Below, piece after piece: positions 1 through 12,470 of a stretch of DNA of 64,000 bases; position 1 is the first letter of the stretch; each line of letters starts with the position of its first letter. The stretch is from Diorhabda sublineata. Lineage: Eukaryota; Arthropoda; Insecta; Coleoptera; Chrysomelidae. Below the pieces are notes generated by a model that was given only the letters and a program-made list of their open reading frames with translations, was not told where the DNA came from and searched no databases. A program made the position numbers and the translations under genes. The stretch covers positions 15,505,001-15,569,000 of the forward strand of contig NC_079477.1 of assembly GCF_026230105.1 (NCBI RefSeq), written 5' to 3'.

Positions 1-3000
1 ATATTTCAGTTACGTCTGGCTCTCTCAATATCCATCAACCGAAATATTTTCCTCCATTGAATAAAAAAACATTTAACATTTGGACAAAAAGAGTCGTATA
101 TATAAGTTTTCAAGTTTAATCTACTGAAACTACACTGATCTTCTGCAACAATAAAATTTGCAGTTTGAATGTATCTGACCATGTCAAATTGAATAAGTTT
201 TAGAAAGTTTGTACGTCTTGCTCTTTCGTAGGTCATTCGTTGCAGATGCGGCTTCAACCAATTGAAATGGGATTCCCTCAACGGGTTATTTTACTACCAA
301 GATTATTACTCAGACAATCAGTTACAGTATGATTTTACATCAATTCAAATAAGTTCAATTTTGTCAGGAAACATTTGGACTAGAGATAGTTTTAGAAAAT
401 ACAAACAAATAACAAATACATTTAATCTTTTATATTATCTTGCCATGCTTATTCGCTTTGTTGAAATAGTTCTTTTCTTCAGACCTCGTATCCTTTTGAA
501 ATTTTTTTTTGCCAAATACATACTTTTGATACTTTTTGTTTCAAATTTGACACATATTTTTCGTTAATAAACTAATGCGAAATTTTATTCCAAATCTTGG
601 TACAGTGTTATTGCTATGTTGATAGAAAATATGAAGGTATCATTTTGAAAAATATATTTCGGCCTACATATACTGTAACGACCATTAAGTGTGGTTCGTC
701 GGTAGAACTGTGAAAGTGAATTAAGTAACAAAAGTAATAAAACTTCGTCACGCCACAATTTTTATACTAAATACAACACTAGTAAAAATTTTGTCCATTT
801 TAAACACTTCCCGTATTGTCTTCTATCGCTAGCCACGTATCTCTAATGTTCAACTACTGATCTCTTGTGAGTTCCCACTGTTATTTACTATTTTCCAGAG
901 CAAATAGAAACTTCTGTGTTTTTAGTGATAGCTAATTCCGTCCAGAAACATCCACAATCTAGTTCAATAATTATCCAATAGATAGAGCCACATAAAATGG
1001 GAAAAAGTGAGAAGTCTTATCACCCTTATTTTTAGGAGAGAGAGTATTTGGGTCGAAAATTGGAATTATGGAAAAGTGGGTTGATATATACCTACCTCAT
1101 TTTTAAGGTATTTTATTTACCTCATAAGGAATACTATACTTATACTTATTTTGAGAATTTTCAGAACATTTGATGAGAAATGTTATCAAGTATCAGGTTT
1201 GAATTAATGATCAAAACTCTCATGGTCTTACATAACAGTAACTTTTTATAGTGCTATTACTTCTATTGTTTACCAAAATCAAAAAGGAGCATGATATTTA
1301 TTAAGCTTATTTTTTGAAAGAATGTAATTTGAAAAGAGCTTTCATACATTTCCTGTAAGTCTACTTTTGCGAGTTATGAGTGCTGACTCTTCAGCAAAGA
1401 AATCAAATTAATCTTACTTAATGTAGAAGATGCACAACAAGAACGTTAGCAATGAAAGATTCCAAAATGGAAAAATAAATCAAAAATATTTTCTAGAATT
1501 AGTAGCTAAGCTAAAGAGAAATAGTTTCCTTGCTAACAAAAAAGTAGCACTAATAGAAGTTTCAGGTATTCTTAGTTCTGAACCTTTCACATCACTTCAC
1601 AATATAGCGTGCCAAGTAAGAATGTATCATAAAACAGAAAAGAAAACACCACGGCTTAATAAATATAGCTGACTATTTCAATGTGCATTAAAGTGTATAA
1701 AATAAATGACAACATTTCGAATTAACTTTCAGATGCTTTATTCGCACCCTATCTAGGGTTGCAGTAGTATCTTGGAAAATAGTCCTGGTCTTTTCTAAAT
1801 TACTAAATAAATGTATGAACTATAGTGTATGGAAATATTCTCAATGGTTATGTTTAATATTATATAAATTTTATTCTATCATAACAGTTATATAATAAAG
1901 ATGTGTTCTTCATTTTCACTCAACTATAAACACATACTAAAATACTTGATTACCACTCAATAATTATACAAATGAATAATTAATAGCTTGAATAAGTGAT
2001 AATCACAGGGTTGATCCTTTTTGAAATATCGACTATTTGTATGTGGTCATTTTTAAGACCTGTTGTGCTGACAAATTAAATTGATTGATTGATTGATATT
2101 TGAAGGTTACTTTATTCACAAAGCTTCAAAGGTATTTCCTCAATAAAAGGAAATATATAGATTCAAATTTAATTCTTAAAAATCAAATAAAATAAGTTAG
2201 ATACTCATTGCTTCGTCTAACTAATCCTGTATATGAGGCAAGAATAATTATAACTGTGAGACGTACAAACTTTATGAAGAAAAAGTGTTTGTATGAAAGT
2301 ACTTATTACGAAAGTCTGGAAATCTAACGTCAGAAGGAATGCAGATTTTTAATAGTTCCCATGACTAGTAAAGTTCTAATTAAATTATTTGCCCAAGTAT
2401 TCATTAGATTGTTGAAATAAAACGGTATTTGGCATTAATATTTGAGGATGTATTAACATATTTCGTTTTGACTTGATGAAAAAGATTGATCAATACCTTA
2501 ACGTTATGACAAATGGGAGAAACCCACTGTATATACGTGAAAACGAACAGTGTAGTGTGGTAGTTAGTTGATTATCTACTGGTGTATTAAGTAGGCTTTA
2601 AATATTAGCTTTTGGGAAAAAAGGAAATTTAGAATGAATATGTTAAAATATATTTTATGCGGTTATGATAAGGGGGAGAATACGAAAAAACATGAAATAT
2701 TTGAAAAAATTATAAATGGACAAATGAAATGGATATATCCAATAAAAATTTAGTGAATTAGCAAACAAATGGTGGTATTATAAATATAACAATCAAATTA
2801 ATACATACAAATCACGAAACATACTTGTAGTATTATCACTCATTTTCAAAATGATTTCAAACACAAAACACAACGGCAATATTGAACCTATAACTAAAAT
2901 CACATTATTTATCAAACAAATCTTAAGAATATAATAATGAATTGATGCAATTATCAAATGATAAGACAACTTACAAAATATAAAAACAGGATCCTACGAA

Positions 3001-3640
3001 TTCGTATCAAACACAAAATAATAATCTCATTCTATATTGAGAAATATAATTTTTTATTTCGCTATCAAGGGAAAAGAAATATCAGATTCTTAATGGCCAT
3101 ACCCTTCAAAATATAAAGTCTACCAAAACTGTATAAACCTAACGAATATTCTGAAAAAAAATTATACTAAAACAAATATATCAAATATATCCTGACGAAA
3201 ATGGATAGCGTTCGTTAGTTGTAGTTTCTTTAAATACAAATAATCCTAATACATACCCCATAACGAATTGATTGTACTTTGGGAGCATCCACATCAAGTG
3301 TTAAAACAGCTCAGTTAGTAATGGAAGATTTTGAAAACACTATCTTAAGAAACTTAACATGAATATTCCATTCTTTTTCTGTTCCATTCTTTTTCCATTC
3401 TGTTAAGTATGTCACAATCGAAAATAACACAAAATAAGAAAATTAATTTTTTTTTATATATAGGATTGGTACCTCTTGTTCATTGTCACATATCTAACAA
3501 GAGTATATCCTTCTTCTGCCATTTTTGAACAATTGATTGAGTAGACTTATGGAAATTAATAATCTTTTTTTACAAAGAAATCGATCCATGACTTCGTGGA
3601 TACAGTAAAGAGTGTGTTCGCAAAAATCTTGCACGCGTCA
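1..3640. other. Unassigned AT-rich DNA
   Basis: No recognisable gene or transposon. Small open frames occur (91 codons on minus at 6-281, 101 codons on plus at 262-567, 80 codons on plus at 1430-1672), but none has a domain I recognise. The 262-567 frame ends in a Phe/Leu/Ile-rich tail that AT-rich DNA produces by chance. A short (ATTG)n-like run lies near 2080-2098. Two loosely similar motifs (around 12-37 and 211-240) both encode ERARR on the minus strand; this may be chance. Confidence 0.5.
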
Positions 3641-3649
3641 GTGACGAGT

Positions 3650-4640
3650 GTCAACAAGCTTTACACAAAGTTTCAACTCGTTGCTTCTATCCATTTTATT
3701 ATAATGGAAGTGGAACGACAACTCAAGTTTGTCACAGAAATTTCTTAAATTGTTTTTCACTCTGTTATAAAATTATTGACTAAAGAAGGATTAACACTAA
3801 CCCAAATAGAAAATAGAATGAACGCTGTTTAGGGTGACTTGTGTCTACCATTTACCATACAATTGAAAATTGGTTCGCTTGGAATGACAGTCGCTACAAG
3901 ATGACCCACGTGAGGGAGGTTAACATAAAATTAGTGGAGGAAATTGTGACCGGCGTCTGACAACAGAAATTGTAGCACAGACCGACATTTCCTAAGCTAG
4001 TGTTGTAAAGATCCTACATGAGCATTTAATTTGGAGCAAAGTGGGTGCCTGGAATCCTTAGCGCAGTGCAAAAACAATGTAAACAAGAAATTCTATGGAA
4101 TCAGAAAGAAAAGTAGTGCCAAAAAAATGATGACTAAAATATTTTGGGACTGAGACGGTATACCTTTTATTTACTTCAATCAAATACGACCGTAAAAACG
4201 GTATATTACTCTGACTCACTGTTGCGTGAAAAAATTATCAGAAAAAGTCGAAGCCAAACCATGACAATGCTCCAGTTTACACTGGTTCTCTTTCCAATGC
4301 AATTAATTATACACGAATTTTGCTTCATAGAGATTGAAGGCTCCCCACATAACCCCTTTCTCAAAGCTGAAGGCCGAGTTAAGGAGTAAAAGATTTATCA
4401 GCGACAATGAAATTAAACAGGCGGTGTACAAACATTTTGCTTCAAAAGATGTACCATATCTTTATAATAGTATGAAAGCTTCAATCTCACGTTCTGAAAT
4501 GTGTGTGGACATAAAGGGTGTATATATTGAAAAACAATCTCTGTTTTTTTATTTATGCCCTCTCTTTCTATTTTAGACTAAGAACTCATTGATCACACTA
4601 CGTATATGAATAGAATTAATTAGATATTAAACGGCCGTAA
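3650..4640 (+). pseudogene. Decayed mariner-family transposase (DD34D type)
   Basis: Plus-strand translations, with frequent frame changes and stops, follow the order of a mariner transposase. A helix-turn-helix-like stretch lies near 3780-3850 (KEGLTLTQIENRMNAV). A second N-terminal segment resembling EIVAQTDIS...SVVKILHEHL follows near 3965-4030. A core strand reading FWDRDGI lies near 4143, with YYSDSLLREKI at about 4204-4240. The C-terminal tail at 4385-4530 reads RFISDNEIKQAVYKHFASKD and then VYIEK, the usual mariner end. A mariner transposase is normally about 340-350 codons; here no frame exceeds 81. No terminal inverted repeats were identified. It is dead, and the family call rests on motif order. 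Confidence 0.7.
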
Positions 4641-7600
4641 ATTGGACGCTTCGTGTCTGCTATCCTTGAATCCCACTCTCAAATCGGACGCAAAGGAAGG
4701 GATTACCATTATCGCCTAATTATTATAGAAAGGGTTAACTGTAACTTCAATGTTTTTTTTTCTAATTATCACTCAAACTGATGTCTGCTTATTATAGCAA
4801 TGGAAATTTATTAGTGAACGTGAAAAATTAGTACAATGATTGCGTAGCTCTCCGAATTTACAAAAGACAAGGTGGTGAAGAGTGCTGAAACTTATTGTAG
4901 ATGTACCGTATATATGGTATGGGCAGTTTGGCAAGAATCAGAATGGATTGCATGTCGCTGTCATTTTAGACCAACTTGATTTTGCAAACAAGAGAGCTAG
5001 CACTAATTACAAACAAAAAGGTGGCTTGAATATACCTTTGACTTGCATTTTCTAGATCCCACTTGTAGGAGACTGCTTCACACTTTACATTGCGAAAAAT
5101 CGACCCCAAGATGAAACACTTTCTAAATACGCCTGCTATTTATCAAAAACTATATATCAAAAGATGCCCATTTTCCCAACCGAGCTATGCGTAGAGTGTA
5201 GCGAGAGTCTTAAAAGAAAGACAAATGCGTGTAACTCACATTTGTGTTTTCTACACCCTAAAATATTTTTATTTATTGAAGTGTTAAGGTATTCCAAACT
5301 GAGACTTATACAAAACTTCAAAGTTCAACAAAGTGAGGATTCGAGATCTTGCAGTGAAATTTTAAGTTCGCATTTTATAAAATATTTCATCTCTTGGGTA
5401 ATACTTTTAAATAAAATTTTGTGGCAGAGATTAGCAGCCTCCAATTTATGGAATATCCTAATCAACATTTACAAATCACCCTCAGGTTACGAGCCATATC
5501 GGTATACTTATTCTTACAAAACAGTACAAAGCTCGCAAACAATATTGAAATATGTCATTTAGTTCATCAAGAATGTAATCTGTGGAAGTTGAGGAGATCT
5601 GAAACCTACAGTAGATTATTCTATTCAATCCTGGTATAACGTTTGATAGAAAAAAACAGCATTTTTTAGTTACATTTTAAAGATGTAAAAATGTGTATTT
5701 AAGTGTATTGTATGAATTGAAGGAATTTTTTTAATTTATTATGTAATAAATGCGTTATATTAACATAAAGTATATGAAATTAACAAAAACAAAACTTGAA
5801 AATTGAATATTGTCTTATATTTAATTATTTTTATAAAAATGAATTTCATCTGGTATAAGATATAAATGGGTAGATCTTTCTAATATAGTATGAGCTCAGA
5901 TATTTTTATGTTATGATACAAATAGCAATAAGAAAAGACATATAGGTGAAAGCTAGACCAATCGGTGCAACGGTATCACATTTGGGGACAATGGAATATC
6001 TCATTTCGAAAAAGGTTCAGTCCCTGTGGTGTATTTCGCGACAATACTCTGCTCAAAACCACAAATGAAACAACTTTCTCTTTCCCTTATTCGCTTTTCA
6101 GTCTGGCTGATAAATTGAAATTGAGAATATATTTTTTAGCTATGATAGTATCAACTCTCCGCTAAAAGTGATACACAACAAAATTTAAGGTGGAAGCAAA
6201 AATAAGATTGAATGTTTCATTGATTTAGGTCAAACTGAATTAATATCTTATAGGAAAATTAAATTATATTTCTCATCCATCTTGGAATAGTTGATAGCAT
6301 ACTTAAATATGACTGTATAAATGAGAACAAAAATTAAAAAATAATATCTGTGGCTAAAAGTTTGTAAATATTAATAAAAGTATGTAAATAGTTATTTATT
6401 ACTAACAAATAAGACATTTGTGATTTTTTAACAAAAAATATATCATTTCAGCTTGGCTTGTAGAATTCTCTCCCATTATTTCACAAACCGCTTCTTTTAA
6501 TTTTCGAAAAGTGAGAGGAGAGCTATTTCACTCCATTATGTGGGTAAGAATATTACGGCCTGCTCCACACTGTTACCTTATCTGTGTTGTTCTCTATAAA
6601 CACAAATTTTTCATCAATTGCATTTTGAAATAGCCACTAGGAAGGTGCCCAAGCATCCCATATTTTAACCACCTCAAAACATCATGCTGTTTCTTTGAAA
6701 CAATACGTTTTTGGGCTGCATTCAATTAGAAAATGCGTGTGCGACGTGATTCAGAAACCATCCCAATTTGTATTCCATATGAGAACATAATGTATACTTA
6801 TGATTTACTTATTATCTACCACTTCTTTATTTAATTTTACCTTGGATGTTTTCATTAGTGAGTTTGTGAATCTGATAAGGTATTATGTACCACAAATTGA
6901 TTCAATTTGACCTACAGCTTTATATTGTTTGTCGGGATATGTCATGCAAGCTCCTTGTCACATCATTTCCATTTCTAGGTGAATCATAAAGTCATTGGTG
7001 TCTTGAAACTTTCGATTAATCAAAGAAACCGAGACATTCCTAAACAATATGAAACGTCTTGAATTTAATAAAGCGATATGTTTGAGGAACAATCTTGAAG
7101 AGATGTCCAGAAACAAAATTATATGTAATATATCGAACTCCACATATCGCTTCGGCAGATGCAACCAATCACCTAAAACTCACCTTAGTTCAATCCAAAA
7201 TCTTCAAAAAATTCACACCACAAATTCCTTGATATTAAAAATTCAGCAAGAGCTACAATATATACAAGGTAAAAAGAAAATTGCATCACAACTACAATTA
7301 CAAGTATCCCACCCAAGCTCAAAAATTACCATGGACAAATCTTGAATAAAAACTTAATCTAGAAAATATCTATTAATGAAATACCAAAATATCAAATTAT
7401 GTTATATACGCTAATAATGGTTAGTATATGATTAAAAATATATTGTATATAAAGTATCCTTAATGATCGTCACGCTGTTAACATAGGATAGACATCTCAG
7501 TGATTATAAAATCGATTAAAAAGTCATAAATACAACGAAAAAAATAAAAATACTTCTATAAACCATGAAATAACAAAAACTATACATTCAATCATGAAAA

Positions 7601-8490
7601 TTGAAAAATTCTTGAAACGAAATCAATTACAGGAAAAAGATAATTTTTAGAATTGATTGACATACAAAGGATTAAAAGACCTAAACAATTTGAGTAAAAT
7701 TCATAGTTTTACTTTAAGCATTTTAATATAACTACGAATAATTCTATTTATTAATTCATTAATTGTATGAAATGAAATTTTTTCTGATTAAAATAGACTT
7801 TTATTATGATTAATTTTGAAACGTTAATTAAGAAGTAGAAAGTTGAAGAAAACTGTCAATTTATTGACCTTTCGTTCGTTTACCAAGAAATTTGTTATTC
7901 ATTTCTCATGTGTGTTACATAGTGCTTCACACGAGCTAATTTTCAAAAATTTGGTCGTAATGTCACAACATTTCAGACATAATCTTCCAAGAAACACATC
8001 CGAGTTCCTCATTCGCTATTTTCCTCAAGAAATTCAACACGTATAGTCATTCCCCAATGAAGTAATAAACTACGGTTAAATAATAAAGAAACTTTTACCA
8101 GACTCAATTTCGGTTTTATAGAAAATTTTCGACCAAAGCTTTTTATTTCTATAAAAAGTATCTACGTTCCCTAGAGAATGTTAAGAAATGAGTAGAATAA
8201 AATTCTATAGAATGACCATACGAATATTTTAGTTCACCATGATTTAAATTTAGTACCCGCTTATGCAGAATTACTTGAGCTAATATCTAACCTGCAAATA
8301 GTTCTAAACAAACACTAGTTTGAAAGTGTGTTCGCGGTGCGAATAAATCATGTTCCGAATTCAAAATTCTGTGTTCGTGGAGCATAGGTAACTAATTCCG
8401 AATGGGTTCTGAATACGTGTAATATGTGTATGCGCATTGGTTCTATTCGCCATTTCTAAAACAATTGAAAATTGTTTCTACCAAGAGAAA
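4641..8490. other. Unassigned AT-rich DNA
   Basis: No feature recognised. The longest frame here is 132 codons on plus (5164-5562), Cys- and Ser-containing at its N-terminus but matching no family I know. It overlaps a 72-codon frame at 5421-5639. Frames at 7049-7345 (98 codons) and 7843-8046 (67 codons) are also unrecognised. The stretch 4800-5130 is less AT-rich than its surroundings and may be an old repeat, but I could not assign it. Confidence 0.45.
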
Positions 8491-8494
8491 AAAC

Positions 8495-8870
8495 AAGAGC
8501 AGCTTCTGCAGAATGGGTAAAGGGTAAAATAAATGCCTCCCGTGTATGTTTTCCCCACAACACGCCAAACAGAAGATTACATAACTAATGCACATATATG
8601 TACTCTTGCTCCATGAAAGCATATTTGAAGGATGACAGGAGAACTATTTGTGAATATGCTGAATCATATCCAGAGGCACAAACATTGCTCAAAAGAGCTG
8701 GGAAAATGGTCGTATTGCTCTGTTGCCTTCAATGTTTGTTTGACATCAAATCTCGGAAAGACATTCGCTATAAAAGAAATTGTTTGGCTGACTAAGACTG
8801 CATTTCGAATAGATGATAGTGCATTGAAACTATTTGATCATGAAATAATAAATGTTAACGATTTTCTGTT
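8495..8870 (+). pseudogene. pogo/Tigger-like transposase fragment (DDE region)
   Basis: One plus-strand frame reads MPPVYVFP from 8532, continues through in-frame stops, then reads MTGELFVNMLNHIQRHKHCS from 8632. In pogo/Tigger-type DDE transposases a PPxxVFPR-type strand is followed about 30 residues later by a (W)MTGELF..L.HI..H segment, just before the second catalytic Asp (usually in a DNHxSH motif). That motif is not visible here: the frame continues as an unrelated-looking sequence to about 8890. This is therefore a short, mutated central fragment without ends. The order and spacing of the two motifs make the family call fairly good despite the short length. Confidence 0.6.
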
Positions 8871-9455
8871 GATGACTATCAAGTGTTATTAAATAGAAGA
8901 TAAAGTTTTTACATTGTAAGGTACCAGGATATTAATCTATATATCCATTGTCTGATTCTTTAGCAACTGTTGATTGATGCGAGCGAGGCAAAAACTGCTA
9001 GAACATCAGCACTGTTTTTTTTAGTATTGACAATATGAATTAGGTAAGATATGTAATGTTGTTATAGAGCTTGATAAATCTGAAAACGCTTTTTTACCTT
9101 TATTTACATGTAGTTCCTCTCTGGACGGGCACATTCCGTTATTTGTTCTAATTTTTGCAAATATACAGAGGTGTGTAGTTAATTGTATAGTGGTGATAGA
9201 GCAGCACAATCAAAATGAAAGTTACTATTACATTATTATTTAAAAATTGGTCGAATGTGCACCCCTTCCCCTAATGTGATCAAAATCGAGAAAGTGTGCC
9301 AAATTTCAAGATAATAGTCAATTTGATTAGAAACATATGAACACTCAAGTAAGTAGCACATATTTAGTTAATAATTAAATACCATATATCATTAAGCAGC
9401 TATTACCGATGTAGTCTTCATAGACTGTAGGTAAACTGTTTAAAGTATTTAATGT
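8871..9455. other. Unassigned spacer
   Basis: AT-rich DNA between the pogo fragment and the deleted mariner. A 62-codon minus frame at 9021-9209 shows no recognisable domain. Nothing else seen. Confidence 0.5.
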
Positions 9456-9481
9456 TATACGAGTTCTGACTATTAAATAAC
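9456..9481 (+). repeat. Left terminal inverted repeat of deleted mariner
   Basis: Pairs with 10064-10089 in inverted orientation, with two mismatches in 26 positions, including the TA dinucleotide at the outer edge. Confidence 0.85.
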
Positions 9482-10063
9482 AGGACTGGTTACGAAAAAG
9501 GGTTTTATTATAGAAATTATTCTAATGGTCCCCTTCTATATACTCCCCTCCCCTCTCCACACATCTTTTCATACGTTTTTAGTATTGATCGAGGCGGTGC
9601 TAGAAGTCTTCTTTGGTAAGTGCCTTTAGGAGCTCTGCAGTTTTATGCTTTACCGCTTCCATCGACTCAAATAGGGTCCCTATCAAAGCAGATCTTTTTC
9701 TAACCTTTCAAAGAGCAGACCCGTTAACGCATCCGGATACTCATTCGACGATATGCACGCACAATTTGGTTGGTTTTGGTCACTGTTTCCGGAGTTGAAA
9801 CAGTCACAGGGCGACCTGGGCGCTGGTCATCTTCAGTGCTCTCTCGGCCGTCACTAAAGCGATTACATCACACAAAAACACGCGCACGAGATAGAAAATT
9901 GTACCCATAGGCTTCTTGCAACAATTTATAGCACTCAGTCGGAATTTTTTCCAATTTTTCGTCACACATAGTTTTGGGATGTGCGTACACAAGATATCTA
10001 GATACCCAACGCACTACTCGTTTTTTACCCCAACCATTTAGGGTGCCCTCTAGGCGCGCAGTC

Positions 10064-10089
10064 GTTATTTAATAGCCAGACCTCGTATA
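10064..10089 (-). repeat. Right terminal inverted repeat of deleted mariner
   Basis: Reverse complement matches 9456-9481 at 24 of 26 positions; ends in TA. Confidence 0.85.
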
Positions 10090-10489
10090 CACATCAATCA
10101 CATTGTAGATACAAGAAGAGAAAATATTGGTTACTCACCATTTCTGGAGATGCTTTGAGCAACAATATCTGAAAAACAAAAATATAATTATATTATTGAG
10201 AACTCCATTTTCACAGATATATGAACAGACGAACTATTGCTATTTAAAATTTTTTCACTAACATTTCTTGAAATGCATTGTTGAAAAATTGTTATGACCA
10301 TAAGTGTATCTATGTATGATAACATCAATGCATTCCACACTGCAGAAATATTTTTTACTATGTACAAAAAGACTGGAGAAAAATGAGGGCTGTTTGAGTT
10401 GTTTATATATACTTGAAACATTCATCTTAGTCAAAAAATGGAATTGATTTGCGATTATTCTCGTTCAATGATTTTGTATCCAAAATCGG

Positions 10490-11235
10490 CAGTTCTGCCA
10501 GAAAACATCGATGCTGTGCGTAAAGTGATATAGAGATCGTCAAGTAACATACCATCAGATTGAGGCATACTTGGGTATTAGTTTCACTCACATACATTCA
10601 ATATTGCACGAACACTTAGCAGTTAAAAAGATTTGTTCGCGTTGGATACCGCATAATTTGATAATCGATCAAAAAAATTCAATCCCGCTACTTTAAAAGA
10701 CGTCTATATGAACGTGCCATGTCACGATTCATGGATCTATATATATGATCCCGAATCTACCGTATGTGTCTTGCAAAGCAAGCCAAATCAAAATAAAGTT
10801 GTTCGCATGCGAAAAACTTCGATGCAAATGATCGCCTGTTGTTTGGAATAACTAGACATGTCGCCATCGTTCCATTAGAGCAACGTATAATAGTCAATTC
10901 TAAATGATACACCAGCACTTGTTTGCCAGAAGTGCCGGAAAAATCAGGTAAACCAATGGCAGAAGACGAATTATTCTCCACCACGACAATCCAAGCTCAT
11001 TTCATACAAAAATGTTATTTGAAAAGTCAAAACATCGAATTGATGGGTCATCCGCCGTAAAATCCTTTTTGGCAGCTCACTCCTGTAAATCAAAAATAAA
11101 TAGTGAGGTCAATGTTTTTCTACACCTGAAGATGCGGTTGATGTGTTCAAATCATATGTTTTGGAGGTACTTCAATCGGAATGAAACAATATTTCGACAA
11201 TTGGATCAAATACATGCATAAGTGAATTGATTTTA
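10490..11235 (+). pseudogene. Decayed mariner transposase, SETMAR-like lineage
   Basis: Frames on plus reconstruct about two thirds of a mariner transposase in order. LPENIDAVRKVI (10497) belongs to the second N-terminal helix-turn-helix region. A LHEHLAVKKI-like stretch follows near 10604. HDSWIYIYDPES at about 10722 surrounds the first catalytic Asp. Then come KVVRMRKTSMQMIACCL (10798) and a HHDN motif with the second Asp near 10978. The tail reads FSTPEDAVDVFKSYVLEVLQ at about 11120-11180. Several stops and frameshifts break it. The usual third Asp, after HPPYSPDLAP in relatives, is destroyed near 11045. The start and the terminal repeats were not found. It belongs to a different mariner lineage from the 9.5 kb and 45 kb copies. 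Confidence 0.75.
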
Positions 11236-11904
11236 ATGGAGAAAAATGAAATGTATTTTGGAATGAGAACAATAAAGCCATATCCAATTATAAATATTTG
11301 TTTCTATTTGTATACCTCAAAACTTAAGTAGCAATCCTCCTAACGAAAGTAATTATAATAGGTTTACTAATTAGTTAAAAGAGGTAATTTTTATGAGAAG
11401 AACGCACCATTTTGTAGAAGATGACTTAATGTATTAAAGACGCAGTGAAGAAATCAATTGATGCTACTACAAATTAGCGGGATATCAAAAGAATAACGCA
11501 CTCGAACAAAAATCACCATAATTTAATAGAATAGATGAGATGTTGTGTTCCAATATAGTAAGGTCAGATCTCCTAAAGTTTTCCAGCTTGTAGAAACTTA
11601 TTTTCATTAAATAGAACAGTATTCCATATTTTGTGAGCGTCTAGGGTAGAAACAAAATGGGATATAGAAAATTTATTCCATATTAAGAAATTGTTTTCAA
11701 TTTTTATAGAAAATCTCAATAGTTTGATGGCTTATATTGTTTCTAAGCTTACTTACTACAATATAACATCAAAATTTACAATTATCCTGTTATAGTCTTC
11801 TATATAGATCTATATAGGACTATACAGAACAAGTTTTTAGTCACTATTTAAAATATTTAACGTATTGAATGATTTAATAATAGTAATATTGAATATATTT
11901 CGAA
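11236..11904. other. Unassigned spacer
   Basis: AT-rich sequence with no recognisable domain, RNA gene or repeat. Confidence 0.5.
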
Positions 11905-12470
11905 ACAATTTACATTGTTATTTCTCTAAACGAGCTGGAGATTAACAAATCTTCTTTTTTGACCAACACACTTTTCGTCACAATTACTTCAGCTGATTTC
12001 TTAAATCGTACTTTATCTTGAATTTTTAGATCTTCTCTTATAATTTTAATTCTTATTTCATCTCTAAGGTTCACTCCTTTAATAGTTCTCAATGGTTTCA
12101 TCCCTGCTGCCCTCATCATTTTTTTCGTTTTTTTGTGTCCGTTCGAGATTCCCCTGCATATATAAATATGTATCTTGAGATTGTTTTGTATATGCGTACT
12201 TTACTATCGGTGAACATCGGTACCTCTTGTTGTAAGCTTCTGGAATTTGTGATTTCGATTCCTCGGTATGTATTTTGGGTTGTCGTTCACAGTTAGTTTA
12301 CATCTTGAAGGCTCTTTTACTAATACTATTGATTCTGTTTTTTCTACAGATATCTGCATAATGAAGTTTTACGCTGTTGTTTGGAAACGCTACAGGTCAT
12401 CCTCGTTTTCGACTATTAAGATTGGGTCGTCGGCGTAGCATAATATCTTAGTATTGATAATTATGCGATA
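11905..12470 (-). pseudogene. Non-LTR retrotransposon reverse transcriptase, 3' part
   Basis: The minus strand carries an intact YADD catalytic box (12426-12437), directly followed by PILIVENEDDL, then MQISVEKTESIVLVKEPSRC, the strand after the palm domain in LINE reverse transcriptases. After a gap the frame at 12119-11910 begins MMRAAGMKPLRTIKGVNL and continues RDEIRIKIIREDLKIQDKV, which is the usual post-RT thumb/C-terminal segment. The order YADD, then K-T, then the Arg-rich LRTIxGxxLRDxIRN-like motif, is diagnostic of a common insect LINE group. It is truncated at both ends and interrupted between 12130 and 12300, so it is inactive. Confidence 0.82.

Larger units (their letters stand above)
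9456..10089 (-). mobile_element. Internally deleted mariner with both terminal repeats
   Basis: The left end (9456-9481) and the reverse complement of the right end (10064-10089) match at 24 of 26 positions, starting TATACGAG and ending TATTAAATAAC, with TA at the outermost positions as expected for mariner target duplication. The minus strand encodes two joined pieces of a transposase. The first is an N-terminal segment from about 9985 down to 9730, with KLEKIPTECYKLLQEAYG, then a frameshift, then EDDQRPGRP and TPETV. This jumps directly to a C-terminal segment reading LFESMEAVKHKTAELLKALT and then KEDF at about 9700-9610. The whole catalytic core with its aspartates is missing. At 634 bp it is about half a full mariner and could have moved only with transposase supplied in trans. 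Confidence 0.85.

Noticed and set aside
5164..5562. 132-codon frame considered as a host gene
   Set aside because: No recognisable domain, no supporting splice or start context, and a length reachable by chance in 64 kb.
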